Source: Anaerovirgula multivorans
GTDB taxonomy: Bacteria; Bacillota; Clostridia; Peptostreptococcales; Natronincolaceae
Assembly: GCF_900188145.1 (NCBI RefSeq)
Contig: NZ_FZOJ01000016.1
Location: 1 to 64,000, forward strand
Reading direction: 5' to 3'
DNA length: 64,000 nucleotides
Position numbers and translations under genes: made by a program. A model generated the notes under the pieces. That model saw only the letters and a list, made by a program, of their open reading frames with translations. It did no database searches and was not told where the DNA came from. Of the stretch, positions 53,568 through 61,997 are shown one piece after another (positions within the stretch are counted from its first letter, which is position 1; every line of letters begins with the position of its first letter).

Positions 53568-53610
53568 AACCAATAGAAAATTATACAAAGAATATAATTT
53601 TCCATTGGTT
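53568..53610. repeat. Short inverted-repeat element (AACCAATA family), copy 2
   Basis: AACCAATAGAAAATTATA and TATAATTTTCCATTGGTT around seven bases, the same arms as at 28893-28953. It lies between permease and binding-protein genes, where a stem would stabilise or partly terminate the mRNA. Confidence 0.7.
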
Positions 53611-53635
53611 ATAAATTAATAAAAGGAGGATGATT

Positions 53636-54586
53636 ATGTATTTATTAAGAAACAAAAAGATTTTATTAGTAATTTCTATCATGTTGATGGTTAGCTTGGC
53701 TCTCGTTGGCTGTGGAGGAGGTAATACTACTGACGAAATCTCTACTGGAGAAAATGGTGAACCAGCCAATACCAACGGAGGAAACATAACCATTGGAGCA
53801 AAAAACTTCACAGAATCTATTTTGCTAGGAAACATTTTCAAAGTATTAATCGAGGAAAAGACAGATATTAACGTAACCGTAACAGAGCTTGGAGGCACAA
53901 TGATTGCCTTTGAAGCATTAAAAAATAATGATATCCAGATGTATCCTGAATACACAGGTACTGGATACATTACAATCCTAGGACATGAGGAAATTTTATC
54001 CCCTGAAGAAACCTATGAAATAGTAAAAAATGAGTTTAGGGAAGAATGGAATTTCGAATGGTTAAGTGAGTTAGGTTTTAATAACACCTATACCCTATCA
54101 TTACGTCAGGATTCTATAGAAGAGCTTGGTATAAAAACATTTTCTGATTTGGTAAATGTAGCAGGAGAATTGAAGCTAGGTGCTACAATGGAATTTGTAG
54201 AAAGACAGGATGGTCTTCCTGGACTTAATCAGGCTTATGGCTTTGAATTTGGTGATGTAATCGACTTAGATCCTGGTTTAATGTATACAGCTGTAAAAGA
54301 AGAACAGGTTGATGTCATCACAGCCTTTGCAACCGACGGAAGAATTCCTGCCTTTAATTTAGGCATATTGGAAGATGATCTAAATTTCTTTCCACCATAT
54401 TTCGCAGCACCTCTAGTTCGAGGAGATCTTTTAGAGCAGTATCCTGAATTAATCAATATACTAAATGAATTAGAAGGCAAAATTAATGATGACACGATGG
54501 CTCAATTGAACTACACCGTGGACGAATCTGCAAGATCCGAAGAAGCTGTAGCTAGAGAATTCTTAGAGTCTATAGGATTAATATAA
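53636..54586 (+). CDS. Osmoprotectant-binding lipoprotein (OpuCC-like)
   Basis: About 316 residues. A signal peptide ends in the lipobox ALVGC, followed by a Gly/Asn/Thr linker and the quaternary-amine binding fold (ITIGAKNFTESILLGNI, ELGGTMIAFEALKNNDIQMYPEYTGTGYI). It captures betaine-type solutes for the permease. I chose the ATG at 53636, six bases after GGAGG; another ATG at 53630 touches the ribosome site. Confidence 0.92.
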   Translation: MYLLRNKKILLVISIMLMVSLALVGCGGGNTTDEISTGENGEPANTNGGNITIGAKNFTESILLGNIFKVLIEEKTDINVTVTELGGTMIAFEALKNNDIQMYPEYTGTGYITILGHEEILSPEETYEIVKNEFREEWNFEWLSELGFNNTYTLSLRQDSIEELGIKTFSDLVNVAGELKLGATMEFVERQDGLPGLNQAYGFEFGDVIDLDPGLMYTAVKEEQVDVITAFATDGRIPAFNLGILEDDLNFFPPYFAAPLVRGDLLEQYPELINILNELEGKINDDTMAQLNYTVDESARSEEAVAREFLESIGLI

Positions 54587-54591
54587 TATTT

Positions 54592-54626
54592 TAAGAGTAG
54601 AGGAATATTCCTCTACTCTTATCTTT
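54592..54626 (+). terminator. Terminator of the Opu operon
   Basis: AAGAGTAGAGGA and TCCTCTACTCTT, exact 12-bp arms with a 4-base loop, followed by a T-rich tail. Confidence 0.9.
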
Positions 54627-54631
54627 TGGTA

Positions 54632-54652
54632 TAAAAAACACCTCTAACGAGG
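54632..54652 (-). terminator. Terminator of the LacI-family regulator gene
   Basis: CCTC, GTTA, GAGG and then TGTTTTTT on the minus strand, 14 bases after the stop at 54666. Confidence 0.65.
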
Positions 54653-54665
54653 ATTTCCACCTCTT

Positions 54666-55655
54666 TTAACTACTTTCTCGTTCAACAAAGCTATAATTTA
54701 GTACTACTTTTCTATTTTCTAATGTTTCGTCATTTAGTATCTTCGTTAAAACCCTCATTCCTATTGCTCCCATTTCATACATAGGCTGAGCAACAGTTGA
54801 TAGAGAGGGATATACTTTTCCTGCCATATCTATGTTATCAAAACCTACTATAGCTAATTCATCTGGAATAGTAATGCCCTTTTCTAATGCAGCCCGCATA
54901 GCTCCTATAGCCATTTCGTCACTAGCAACGAAAATAGCTGTGGGAGGATTGTTTAAGCTCAGTAGCTTTTTTGCTCCCTCATAACCACTCTTGAAACGGT
55001 ATCCACCTTCAACAACCAATTCTTCGCTATATACTATTCCTGCTTTCTCCAATGCCTCTACATACCCTTCTCTTCTAGTAATACCAACGATAGGATCGTA
55101 GGCTTTACCTGTGATTATGGCTATTCTCTCATGTCCCTTTTTGATTAAATAGTTGACAACATCTTTACTAGCCTGTCCATTATTTATGGTAACTGACGGT
55201 AAATCTCCGTAATCAGTCCCAATCAACACAATAGGTATATCGCAGGCTTGAAATTTTTTCTCTAATTCTTCAGGAATAATATTGCCCATAAAAATCATTC
55301 CATCTACTTGCTTTTCTTCTAATACATTAAAATATTGTATTTCCTTTTCTTTATCCATATCAGTATTGCATAGAAAAATATTGTATTCGTACATATTAGC
55401 AACATCTTCTACACCCCTCACTACCTCTGGAAAAAACTGGTTAGAAATATCAGGAATCATAATTCCTATTGTCTTCGTATTCTTGATTTTTAAACTTCTC
55501 GCAATGGCATTTGGCTTGTATCCTAGCTCCTCTATTGCCTTTAATACTTTTTCCTTGGTTTTAGGCCTGACAGCTTTACTGTCATTTACAACCCTAGATA
55601 CAGTAGAAATAGATACACCAGCTTTTCTGGCTACATCCTTTATATTGAATTTCAT
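54666..55655 (-). CDS. LacI-family transcriptional regulator
   Basis: About 329 residues. The DNA-binding N-terminus is FNIKDVARKAGVSISTVSRVVND; the rest is a periplasmic-binding-like sugar or nucleoside sensor (IGIMIPDISNQFFPEVVRGVE, IAIVGFDNIDM-like DELAIVGFDNIDMAG). It represses or activates genes until an effector binds. I use the ATG at 55655 after GAGGTGAGG; a GTG at 55667 is in frame. No sugar genes lie beside it, so the target is unknown. Confidence 0.92.
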   Translation of the reverse strand: MKFNIKDVARKAGVSISTVSRVVNDSKAVRPKTKEKVLKAIEELGYKPNAIARSLKIKNTKTIGIMIPDISNQFFPEVVRGVEDVANMYEYNIFLCNTDMDKEKEIQYFNVLEEKQVDGMIFMGNIIPEELEKKFQACDIPIVLIGTDYGDLPSVTINNGQASKDVVNYLIKKGHERIAIITGKAYDPIVGITRREGYVEALEKAGIVYSEELVVEGGYRFKSGYEGAKKLLSLNNPPTAIFVASDEMAIGAMRAALEKGITIPDELAIVGFDNIDMAGKVYPSLSTVAQPMYEMGAIGMRVLTKILNDETLENRKVVLNYSFVERESS

Positions 55656-55779
55656 AGGTTTCCTCACCTCTCCATATTGTTTCTCACTTAGTTTTATCCA
55701 ATTTTATACTTTTCATGAATAAATGTCAATTAATAGTTCATAATATTTCATTTTCTTGCAAAAAAGATATTAAAATTCA

Positions 55780-55808
55780 GAAAAAAAACCATAAGCTTTT
55801 CCTATGGT
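55780..55808 (-). terminator. Terminator of the small membrane protein gene
   Basis: ACCATA and TATGGT arms with a nine-base loop and eight T residues on the minus strand, 12 bases after the stop at 55820. Confidence 0.8.
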
Positions 55809-55819
55809 AGAAATATCCT

Positions 55820-55987
55820 CTATAGTTTTCTTATTGCTAGAAAGAGATCAATAACTATTGTGATACCAGTAATACTCAAAGCTAAAAAAGAAAAAATCAT
55901 GTGGTTGAGATATTCTATCCCTAGTGCTAAAAAACCTACTATGATCACCATAGTAAAAACAAATATACTATAATCATACTTTTTCAT
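55820..55987 (-). CDS. Small two-span membrane protein
   Basis: A 55-residue protein starting MKKYDYSIFVFTMVIIVGFL with a second hydrophobic segment (FSFLALSITGITIVIDLFLA) and a short basic tail (IRKL). GAGGAAAGGA lies ten bases ahead of the ATG and a good terminator directly follows, which together argue for a real gene. It lies between the LacI regulator and an orphan histidine kinase. I do not recognise the family. Confidence 0.6.
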   Translation of the reverse strand: MKKYDYSIFVFTMVIIVGFLALGIEYLNHMIFSFLALSITGITIVIDLFLAIRKL

Positions 55988-56086
55988 ACATCTTCAATCC
56001 TTTCCTCACAACTGTCACAAATACATCATATGATGCTACTGCTAAGAACATGTTATGGAATGGAAAAAAACATGTAAAAAAAATAA

Positions 56087-57343
56087 TCAATTACAGTTTA
56101 TGTCAGAAAATTCTATATTGATTTTTTCAAGCTGACTTACTTCTACTTTTATTGGTCTATAATTTCTTTTATTTCTGCCATCCTCTAGAAGGGGCTTGAC
56201 AGGAATTTCTATAATGAACTTACTACCTTCTCCTGGTTTACTTTTTAAAGAAATTGTGCCTTCATGCATTTCTATTAACGCTTTAGTGAGAGATAGACCC
56301 AAACCACTTCCCTCATGGCTTCTTGTTAGAAGATCTTCCCCCTGTCTAAATCTATCAAAAATGATTTTTTGCTTTTCTTCTGTTATACCTCTTCCAGTGT
56401 CTTTTACAATAATTTGAATTTTATCACTTATTTCTTTAATAGTTACCGTTATTTCTCCCCCAGAATTTGTGCATTTTATAGCATTAGATAATAAATTGAA
56501 GAGAATTCTTTCTATTTTATCATGATCACATAAAATTGCTTTTTCCTTTGTATTTGTAAAAAATTTAATTTTAATGTTACGATTTTTGACGTAATCTGCT
56601 ATAGATAATGTGGTATTTTGAACAATATCTACGATATCATAGTTATCCATATTTACTTCATAAAAGCCAGAATCAATATTTGTTAAATCAATTATATTAT
56701 TAGATAACCTCAACAGCCTATAACAATTTTGTTTCATGGTTCTTAGATGTTTGGTAGTTCTCACGTCCTGATGAATACCTTCATTTTGCATCTCTAGAAG
56801 CTGCAGTGTTCCTAAAATAACATTTAATGGGGTTCTAAGCTCATGAGATACGTTCCCTAGAAATTCTGTCTTTAAATGATCATATTCTAATCTCAATTGT
56901 AATTCTTCATTAATTTGCTTTTCTATAAATATGCTTTTTACTATTTCATTAAAGGAGCTGGCTAATTCCATTACTTCTTGTGGTTCCTTTAGTTCAATGA
57001 AATCAAGTTTCTGTTGTTTACTCATTTTATCAATATTACATTTCATTACATTAAATGGTTTTATAATCACCTTATTTAAATATTTTACCACAATTACAAT
57101 AAATAGAAGTGATATTAGGGAGGTTATTATGGCATTCTTATAGACGGTTTCTCTTAGGAGTCCCTCTACATAATATAATTGCTCTTCAGCACTATACTTT
57201 CCCAACTGCAACAATATGTTAGGAATTGACAGGTTGTTTAAAAAGAAATAGATAGCCAGAGGAATCATCACCACACCAACCAAAATCCTTCCTAGTTTAC
57301 CCTCCATGGTATTAAATTTATGCTCAAGAAATCTTACCCTCAC
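56087..57343 (-). CDS. Orphan sensor histidine kinase
   Basis: A 418-residue membrane kinase. Two spans lie near residues 18-36 and 75-92, with only a short extracellular loop between them. The phospho-acceptor motif is LGNVSHELRTPLNVI near 168; HATPase motifs are NLLSNAIKCTNSGG, KDTGRGI and GSGLGLSLTKALIE. No response regulator gene is adjacent. Small-loop orphan kinases in clostridia often feed Spo0A to control sporulation, and that is a reasonable guess. The GTG at 57343 is the first start; an ATG at 57307 is possible. Confidence 0.88.
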   Translation of the reverse strand: MRVRFLEHKFNTMEGKLGRILVGVVMIPLAIYFFLNNLSIPNILLQLGKYSAEEQLYYVEGLLRETVYKNAIITSLISLLFIVIVVKYLNKVIIKPFNVMKCNIDKMSKQQKLDFIELKEPQEVMELASSFNEIVKSIFIEKQINEELQLRLEYDHLKTEFLGNVSHELRTPLNVILGTLQLLEMQNEGIHQDVRTTKHLRTMKQNCYRLLRLSNNIIDLTNIDSGFYEVNMDNYDIVDIVQNTTLSIADYVKNRNIKIKFFTNTKEKAILCDHDKIERILFNLLSNAIKCTNSGGEITVTIKEISDKIQIIVKDTGRGITEEKQKIIFDRFRQGEDLLTRSHEGSGLGLSLTKALIEMHEGTISLKSKPGEGSKFIIEIPVKPLLEDGRNKRNYRPIKVEVSQLEKINIEFSDINCN

Positions 57344-57589
57344 CCTTCACCCCTCACCCCCATTTTGTTTTATAATTATACATTGATAATTATCTCTTTC
57401 AACTATACTTTAATATGATTGTCGAAGTCGCGAGATACATGTCGATGAACCGAGTTTTTTTTTTTACATTTTTTGTAAATAGTATAATTTTTGTATGATT
57501 CTCTATTTACTGTTCAAATTCTGTATCTTATTGTCAACTATTCTGCAATAATTTCTTATGATTCATTGTTTTTCCTAGAATTTATATAC

Positions 57590-58459
57590 TTAAAGTTTCA
57601 ATGCTTTAGCTCCATTTTCAAAGCACATTTCCTCAATTTTTTGTCTGCTTAAACCAGTTCTTTCAAAATGCTTTATTTCATCTAATAAACCACTTCCATG
57701 ACCTACTTTATAAGCTCCAGCATCACTACCTAAAGCTATCTTTGTACCTATTTTCATAGCTTTTTCTATATTCTTAATCTGTCCGTCATATACCCTATAA
57801 ATAACATCCCGTTCCTTTTGAAATCTCATATCATCAGAAGCTAGAATATTACCTAAAGGGGCAAGGGTAGGGATCCATATAATACTTTTTTCAGCCATAT
57901 GATAAAGTTCTGCCTCTGAGATTAAATATCCATGTTCAATCGTATCAACACCTGCTTCAATCGCTCTTTTTACTCCCTCTTCACCATTAGCGTGAATCAT
58001 CACTGGTATATTATGATACTTTGCCGTTTCAACCATATATTTCAATTCATCTATCGAGAAAGCGGTTTCTCCAACCTCCCCATATTTTTTGAAGCTCACC
58101 ATCCCCGTCATTACAATTTTTAAATGGTCTAATCTATTATTTAAAAGGATCTGAAACTCTTTTTTAAAACTGTTCACATCAACAATTGACTTACCTAAAA
58201 AGGCGCCATAATGTCCTTGTTTATAAATAGCATATATAGGGGATTTGTAGATCATACCCTCTGTTTCAGCTATTTCTCTAGCTAATTTAGAAACTTCAAG
58301 GCCATCTCCTCCATCCCTTACTATACTGATTTTATACTTTTTATATCTTCTTAGGATTTCTTTTATGTATTTTATTTTCTTATCTATACTGGCGGCTTCC
58401 CACAGCTTTTTATTATACAGGTTATTAAAAGCAACGTGGACATGGGCGTCAATCAACAT
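57590..58459 (-). CDS. Metal-dependent amidohydrolase
   Basis: A 289-residue TIM-barrel hydrolase. The metal-binding HxH is in LIDAHVHVAFNN at the N-terminus. VMIHANGEEGVKRAIEAGVDTIEHGY supplies two more histidines near 155-175, and KIALGSDAGAYKVGHGSG the final Asp. It is shorter than full amidohydrolases, lacking the usual N- and C-terminal beta domain. Substrates of this group include imidazolonepropionate-like rings and dipeptides; none can be picked here. GAGTAGG precedes the ATG. Confidence 0.85.
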   Translation of the reverse strand: MLIDAHVHVAFNNLYNKKLWEAASIDKKIKYIKEILRRYKKYKISIVRDGGDGLEVSKLAREIAETEGMIYKSPIYAIYKQGHYGAFLGKSIVDVNSFKKEFQILLNNRLDHLKIVMTGMVSFKKYGEVGETAFSIDELKYMVETAKYHNIPVMIHANGEEGVKRAIEAGVDTIEHGYLISEAELYHMAEKSIIWIPTLAPLGNILASDDMRFQKERDVIYRVYDGQIKNIEKAMKIGTKIALGSDAGAYKVGHGSGLLDEIKHFERTGLSRQKIEEMCFENGAKALKL

Positions 58460-58576
58460 TGTATTACCTACTCTCTGTATTGTAAATTTAGAAACTCTTT
58501 AGAGACTCTATTGTTCTTTTCATTTAAGAACATAATCCTATTATCTTATATATATCAATAAACTTCAAACCCATAA

Positions 58577-58630
58577 TTTATCCTTTAGTGTATTGCTAAG
58601 GCTCTCACTTCAAATAAACAAACTTAATGG
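58577..58630 (-). repeat. Structured repeat, truncated copy C
   Basis: TTTATCCTTTAGTGTATTGC and the following CTCTCACTTC match the start of the elements at 16060 and 46798, then AAATAAACAAACTTA matches the start of the tandem unit. The rest is missing. Confidence 0.6.
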
Positions 58631-58706
58631 TATTATTCTTTAATCACCCTTTTTGTTTTTACACATAGAATGATTAGAAAAAGATCATGTAAGGTGGGTG
58701 AAAAAA

Positions 58707-60047
58707 GTGCAATACATAAACCAATTTTCAAACTATAGAAAATTGATTGCAGGTATTGATACAAAAGTACCTTTAAGCAATAGTAGATACTCTACTGCCA
58801 TTAACTTTGATAATGCTGCTACAACCCCTCCCCTTCTCCCAGTACTAGAGGAAATCATTAAATTTTCTCCTTGGTATGCTTCAGTCCATCGAGGTGCAGG
58901 CTACAAATCTCAATATTCATCTCAATTATATGAGGATGCTCGGAGCATTGTCGCTGATTATGTAGGCGCCAACCTAACTCATCATACGGTAATATTCGTA
59001 AAAAATACTACTGAAGCTATTAACAAGCTTTCAAATAGATTACTAAGCAGCTACGGAGATGCTGTGGTTCTATCTACTTGTATGGAACACCACTCCAATG
59101 ATTTACCCTGGAGAAATAAGTACCAAGTTGACTACATTGATATAGATCAGGAGGGAAAGCTTTCTATAGAAGATTTACAAGAAAAACTTAGACAATATAG
59201 AGGAAAAGTAAAGCTTGTTACGATCACTGGGGCTTCAAATGTAACTGGCTATAAAAATCCTATCCACGAAATAGCTCAATTGGTTCATGAATATGGTGCT
59301 GAAATTCTAGTGGATGGAGCACAATTAGTACCTCATGCTCCTGTAAATATGAAATCCCCTGATGATCCTAGACATATTGATTATCTAGCATTTTCAGGCC
59401 ATAAAATGTATGCTCCCTTTGGCACCGGTGTTTTAATTGGCTCTAAAAAAGCTTTTAAAAAGGGAGCACCGGATTATACTGGTGGAGGCACAGTTCAGCT
59501 AGTTACCCATCAGCATATTCAATGGCTTGATCCTCCCTTAAAGGAAGAAGCTGGTACTCAAAATGTAATGGGGGTAGTAGCCATGTCAAAGGCTATAAAG
59601 ATTTTAAAGGATATTGGCATGGAAGAAATAGAAGATTATGAAAGAGGACTGACAGCCTATACCTTGAAGCAGTTGAGTCGTCTACCTCACCTCCAGTTAT
59701 ATGTTGATCGTCGTCATGTACATGATCGTGTCAGCATCATACCCTTTAATATAAAAGATATGCCTCATGACTTAGTAGCAAATATACTTTCTCAAGAGGC
59801 CGGTATTGCTGTTAGAAGTGGTTGTTTTTGTGCTCACCCCTATATTCAACGGTTATTAAATGTGCCTCAGGATGAAATGCAGAAACGAATTGAAGATCCT
59901 ACACTTCCTCACCCTGGAGTAGTGCGGGTCAGTTATGGTTTCTATAATACCTATCAGGAAATAGACATCTTAATCAATACCCTTCACAAAATTCTTAATA
60001 ATAAGAAGGCATTGATTGAAAAATATCAAAACAACCCTCACGTATAA
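58707..60047 (+). CDS. Cysteine desulfurase-like aminotransferase class V enzyme
   Basis: About 446 residues with a pyridoxal phosphate fold of the SufS/NifS group. The PLP lysine is in FSGHKMYAPFGTG near 225, NFDNAATTPPLLPV opens the fold, and the catalytic-cysteine loop reads AVRSGCFCAHPYIQRLL near 370. It would take sulfur from cysteine or another amino acid derivative. Compared with SufS it has an insertion after the Cys loop (DEMQKRIEDPTLPHPGVVRVS). The partner is not adjacent. AAGGTGG is nine bases before GTG 58707; a GTG at 58698 is in frame but touches the ribosome site. Confidence 0.88.
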   Translation: MQYINQFSNYRKLIAGIDTKVPLSNSRYSTAINFDNAATTPPLLPVLEEIIKFSPWYASVHRGAGYKSQYSSQLYEDARSIVADYVGANLTHHTVIFVKNTTEAINKLSNRLLSSYGDAVVLSTCMEHHSNDLPWRNKYQVDYIDIDQEGKLSIEDLQEKLRQYRGKVKLVTITGASNVTGYKNPIHEIAQLVHEYGAEILVDGAQLVPHAPVNMKSPDDPRHIDYLAFSGHKMYAPFGTGVLIGSKKAFKKGAPDYTGGGTVQLVTHQHIQWLDPPLKEEAGTQNVMGVVAMSKAIKILKDIGMEEIEDYERGLTAYTLKQLSRLPHLQLYVDRRHVHDRVSIIPFNIKDMPHDLVANILSQEAGIAVRSGCFCAHPYIQRLLNVPQDEMQKRIEDPTLPHPGVVRVSYGFYNTYQEIDILINTLHKILNNKKALIEKYQNNPHV

Positions 60048-60069
60048 CTGCATAAAAGTAGATGACCAT

Positions 60070-60172
60070 AAGTAGACAACAGAAAGTTTGGCTTGCAACT
60101 TTCGTGTTGGTCACTTATACAGAGTGCAAGTTTGATTTATAACTTTTGAGTCAGTCACTTTCACAGAGTGCA
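60070..60172. repeat. Pair of hairpin repeat units
   Basis: Two units ending in ACAGAGTGCAA, the first with AAGTAGACAACAGAAAGTTTG and GTGTTGGTCACTTATACAG, closely related to the units at 46835-46952. They lie between the desulfurase-like gene and its terminator. Confidence 0.65.
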
Positions 60173-60183
60173 ACAAGTAAAAT

Positions 60184-60210
60184 GGCTACTATTTTCTGTA
60201 GCCTTTTTTT
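60184..60210 (+). terminator. Terminator of the desulfurase-like gene
   Basis: GGCTAC, eight bases, GTAGCC and seven T residues. 60211-60346 holds only a short inverted repeat (ATACGCCT ... AGACGTAT) that resembles the ends of the repeat at 19500. Confidence 0.88.
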
Positions 60211-60382
60211 GCTTATCTAGTTTTTTACATAAGCATACGCCTCCAAATTATAAAGACGTATATTTATAAATCACATCGTCTCCTACGTATAATAAAAAAT
60301 ATAGCTTTGGTTAGACTAAAGCTTATACCGTTGATGGTAAAGAAGGATGGTAAATTCTATTAAATTTAAGGAGGTTACAGAT

Positions 60383-60862
60383 TTGGAGAACAAAAAGATA
60401 AACCTTCTCATGTTTAGCGGGGAATATGATAAAGCGTTAGCAGCCTTAATCATCGCCAATACAGCTAGAGAAATGGAAGCTGAAGTAACAATATTCTTTG
60501 CTTTTTGGGGGTTATTTTTAATTAGAGATCCTGAAAAAATGACATTAGAAGATAAGACTACCTATGAAAAAATGTTCAGCATGATGACCCCAAAGGGACC
60601 AGAAGAATTACCTTTATCTAAAATGAATTTCAGTGGTTTAGGAAAACAAATGTTGCTGGAAATGATGGAAGAGGATGAAGCACCAAAGCTAATAGACTTT
60701 TTAAACGGTGCTGTTAAAAAAGGCGTACGCTTCTATGGCTGTAAACTATCTATGGAAATCATGGGATTAAAAAAGGAAGAGTTTATTCCTGAGCTAGAGG
60801 TAGTAGATGCAAAAACCTATTTACAAGACGCTTTAGCATCGGACATGCAGCTATTTATATAA
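60383..60862 (+). CDS. DsrE/DsrF-like family protein
   Basis: About 159 residues. INLLMFSGEYDKALAALIIANTA at the start, EAEVTIFFAFWGLFLI and the later FYGCKLSMEIMGL are typical of the DsrE/F/H-like peroxiredoxin-fold group that includes sulfur carriers with the conserved cysteine before SMxxMG. AAGGAGG stands eight bases before a TTG at 60383; an in-frame ATG at 60347 has a weaker site. Being next to a cysteine-desulfurase-like gene, a sulfur-relay role is plausible but unproven. Confidence 0.85.
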   Translation: MENKKINLLMFSGEYDKALAALIIANTAREMEAEVTIFFAFWGLFLIRDPEKMTLEDKTTYEKMFSMMTPKGPEELPLSKMNFSGLGKQMLLEMMEEDEAPKLIDFLNGAVKKGVRFYGCKLSMEIMGLKKEEFIPELEVVDAKTYLQDALASDMQLFI

Positions 60863-60868
60863 AAAATT

Positions 60869-60899
60869 GGGAGAAAGCCGGATAGCTTCTCCCTTTCAA
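60869..60899 (+). terminator. Terminator between the DsrE-like and Gmad2 genes
   Basis: GGGAGAA and TTCTCCC with an 11-base loop and a short T-stretch, between convergent genes. Confidence 0.75.
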
Positions 60900-60929
60900 T
60901 TGAATAAGAAAAGATGTTGAAATTTTAGA

Positions 60930-61754
60930 TTATTGGCTAGTATTTTTAAATCTAACAGAAACTTGTTCCCTCATAATATATTCTCCGTCCTTTGCACTAT
61001 ATTCCCCAACCTCTAGTCTGCCTTCTTCTGCATCAGGAACAGGATATCTAATCTCATCCTGGAAATTACCCCAGTAGGGTCCACCCGCATCTGCCTGTAG
61101 ATGTTCTTCATGGATGAGTTCATCTTCATCATCAATAATTCTTACCACAAAAGCACCTTCAAAGGCAATAATTCTTCCCCTCACTTCTACTGGATTATCT
61201 ATCTCTTGATTTTCCTCTGGTAATTCTAATGTTGCAAAAACCAAAGTGCTTTCAGTAGGCAATTCTTCCCCCTCCGTAGTTCTCACTTCATATTCGGCTG
61301 CCATATCTGTATCAATTTGTAAAATGACAGAAGGATAAGCAATTGCCTGAGTAACTACATCCTCGTCATCGGGAACCATATACTCTATGTAAATCACTCT
61401 AGGGTATTCTTCTTCATCATAATCCACTACCCGAATCCCATAGCCTCCAGTAGGTCTTTCACCAGCATTGATTTTTACATAGGTTGCATCTGGATGCTGA
61501 TGTATGTAAGCCCCCTCTTGATTCTCAAACTGCTGAAACCATTCCCTTATGGATTCTGGCACTGTAGCTTCCTCCACGATCCTCATTCTGTCTCGTAGAT
61601 CCTCTTTAATCTCATGCTGCTCATTTGGAAGTTCCTCTCCTACATCTGTTGGATCTCCATTCTGCTGTGGTGGTGCTGGCTGTTCCTGAGGTTGGCAGGC
61701 TACCATAACTATAATTAGAAATATGCTCATAATCAACATACTAATTTTTCTCAT
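60930..61754 (-). CDS. Lipoprotein with Gmad2 immunoglobulin-like domain
   Basis: About 274 residues. A signal peptide ends in MVACQ (lipobox Cys near 20) and is followed by a Pro/Gln-rich linker. A middle domain of about 90 residues (GAYIHQHPDATYVKINAGER, GGYGIRVVDYDE) resembles PrcB-like folds, and a C-terminal Gmad2 domain (NPVEVRGRIIAFEGAFVVRI, LEVGEYSAKDGEY) is the immunoglobulin-like module found in spore-former surface proteins. Function unknown; surface or spore-related. ATG 61754 has GGAGG seven bases ahead. Confidence 0.82.
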   Translation of the reverse strand: MRKISMLIMSIFLIIVMVACQPQEQPAPPQQNGDPTDVGEELPNEQHEIKEDLRDRMRIVEEATVPESIREWFQQFENQEGAYIHQHPDATYVKINAGERPTGGYGIRVVDYDEEEYPRVIYIEYMVPDDEDVVTQAIAYPSVILQIDTDMAAEYEVRTTEGEELPTESTLVFATLELPEENQEIDNPVEVRGRIIAFEGAFVVRIIDDEDELIHEEHLQADAGGPYWGNFQDEIRYPVPDAEEGRLEVGEYSAKDGEYIMREQVSVRFKNTSQ

Positions 61755-61800
61755 CTTCATACCTCCTCTTCAATAAGGGCTTTGCCCGTCATTCAACGTT

Positions 61801-61877
61801 TTCAGTGGGAGATTAGACTCCCACTGAAAAAATTAAGTGGAACCCGCCGCCTATAGAGGCGGGGGACATCTTAATTT
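61801..61877. repeat. Three-stem structured element upstream of the Gmad2 gene
   Basis: A first hairpin TTCAGTGGGAG / CTCCCACTGAA is followed by an outer stem AATTAAG / CTTAATT that encloses a GC-rich hairpin CCCGCC / GGCGGG. The TCAGTGGGAG motif also occurs in the 16060 and 46798 repeats. It resembles the folded ends of IS200/IS605-like elements; no transposase is near. Confidence 0.6.
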
Positions 61878-61957
61878 AGTTATATTTAAAATGCCCATAT
61901 TTCTAATAGTTATTTTCTTTTTTCCCTTTAATTATTCAGTATAGTTCTTATAAACAA

Positions 61958-61990
61958 CAAAAAATCTCCAGAGGATCTCTGGAGATTTTT
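61958..61990 (-). terminator. Terminator of ileS
   Basis: AAATCTCCAGAG and CTCTGGAGATTT are exact arms with a three-base loop and T-run, just after the stop at 61998. Confidence 0.92.
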
Positions 61991-61997
61991 AATTATA

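Noticed and set aside
57410..57460. Locally GC-richer stretch with repeated TGTCGA
   Set aside because: Too short and not palindromic enough to name as an operator or element.
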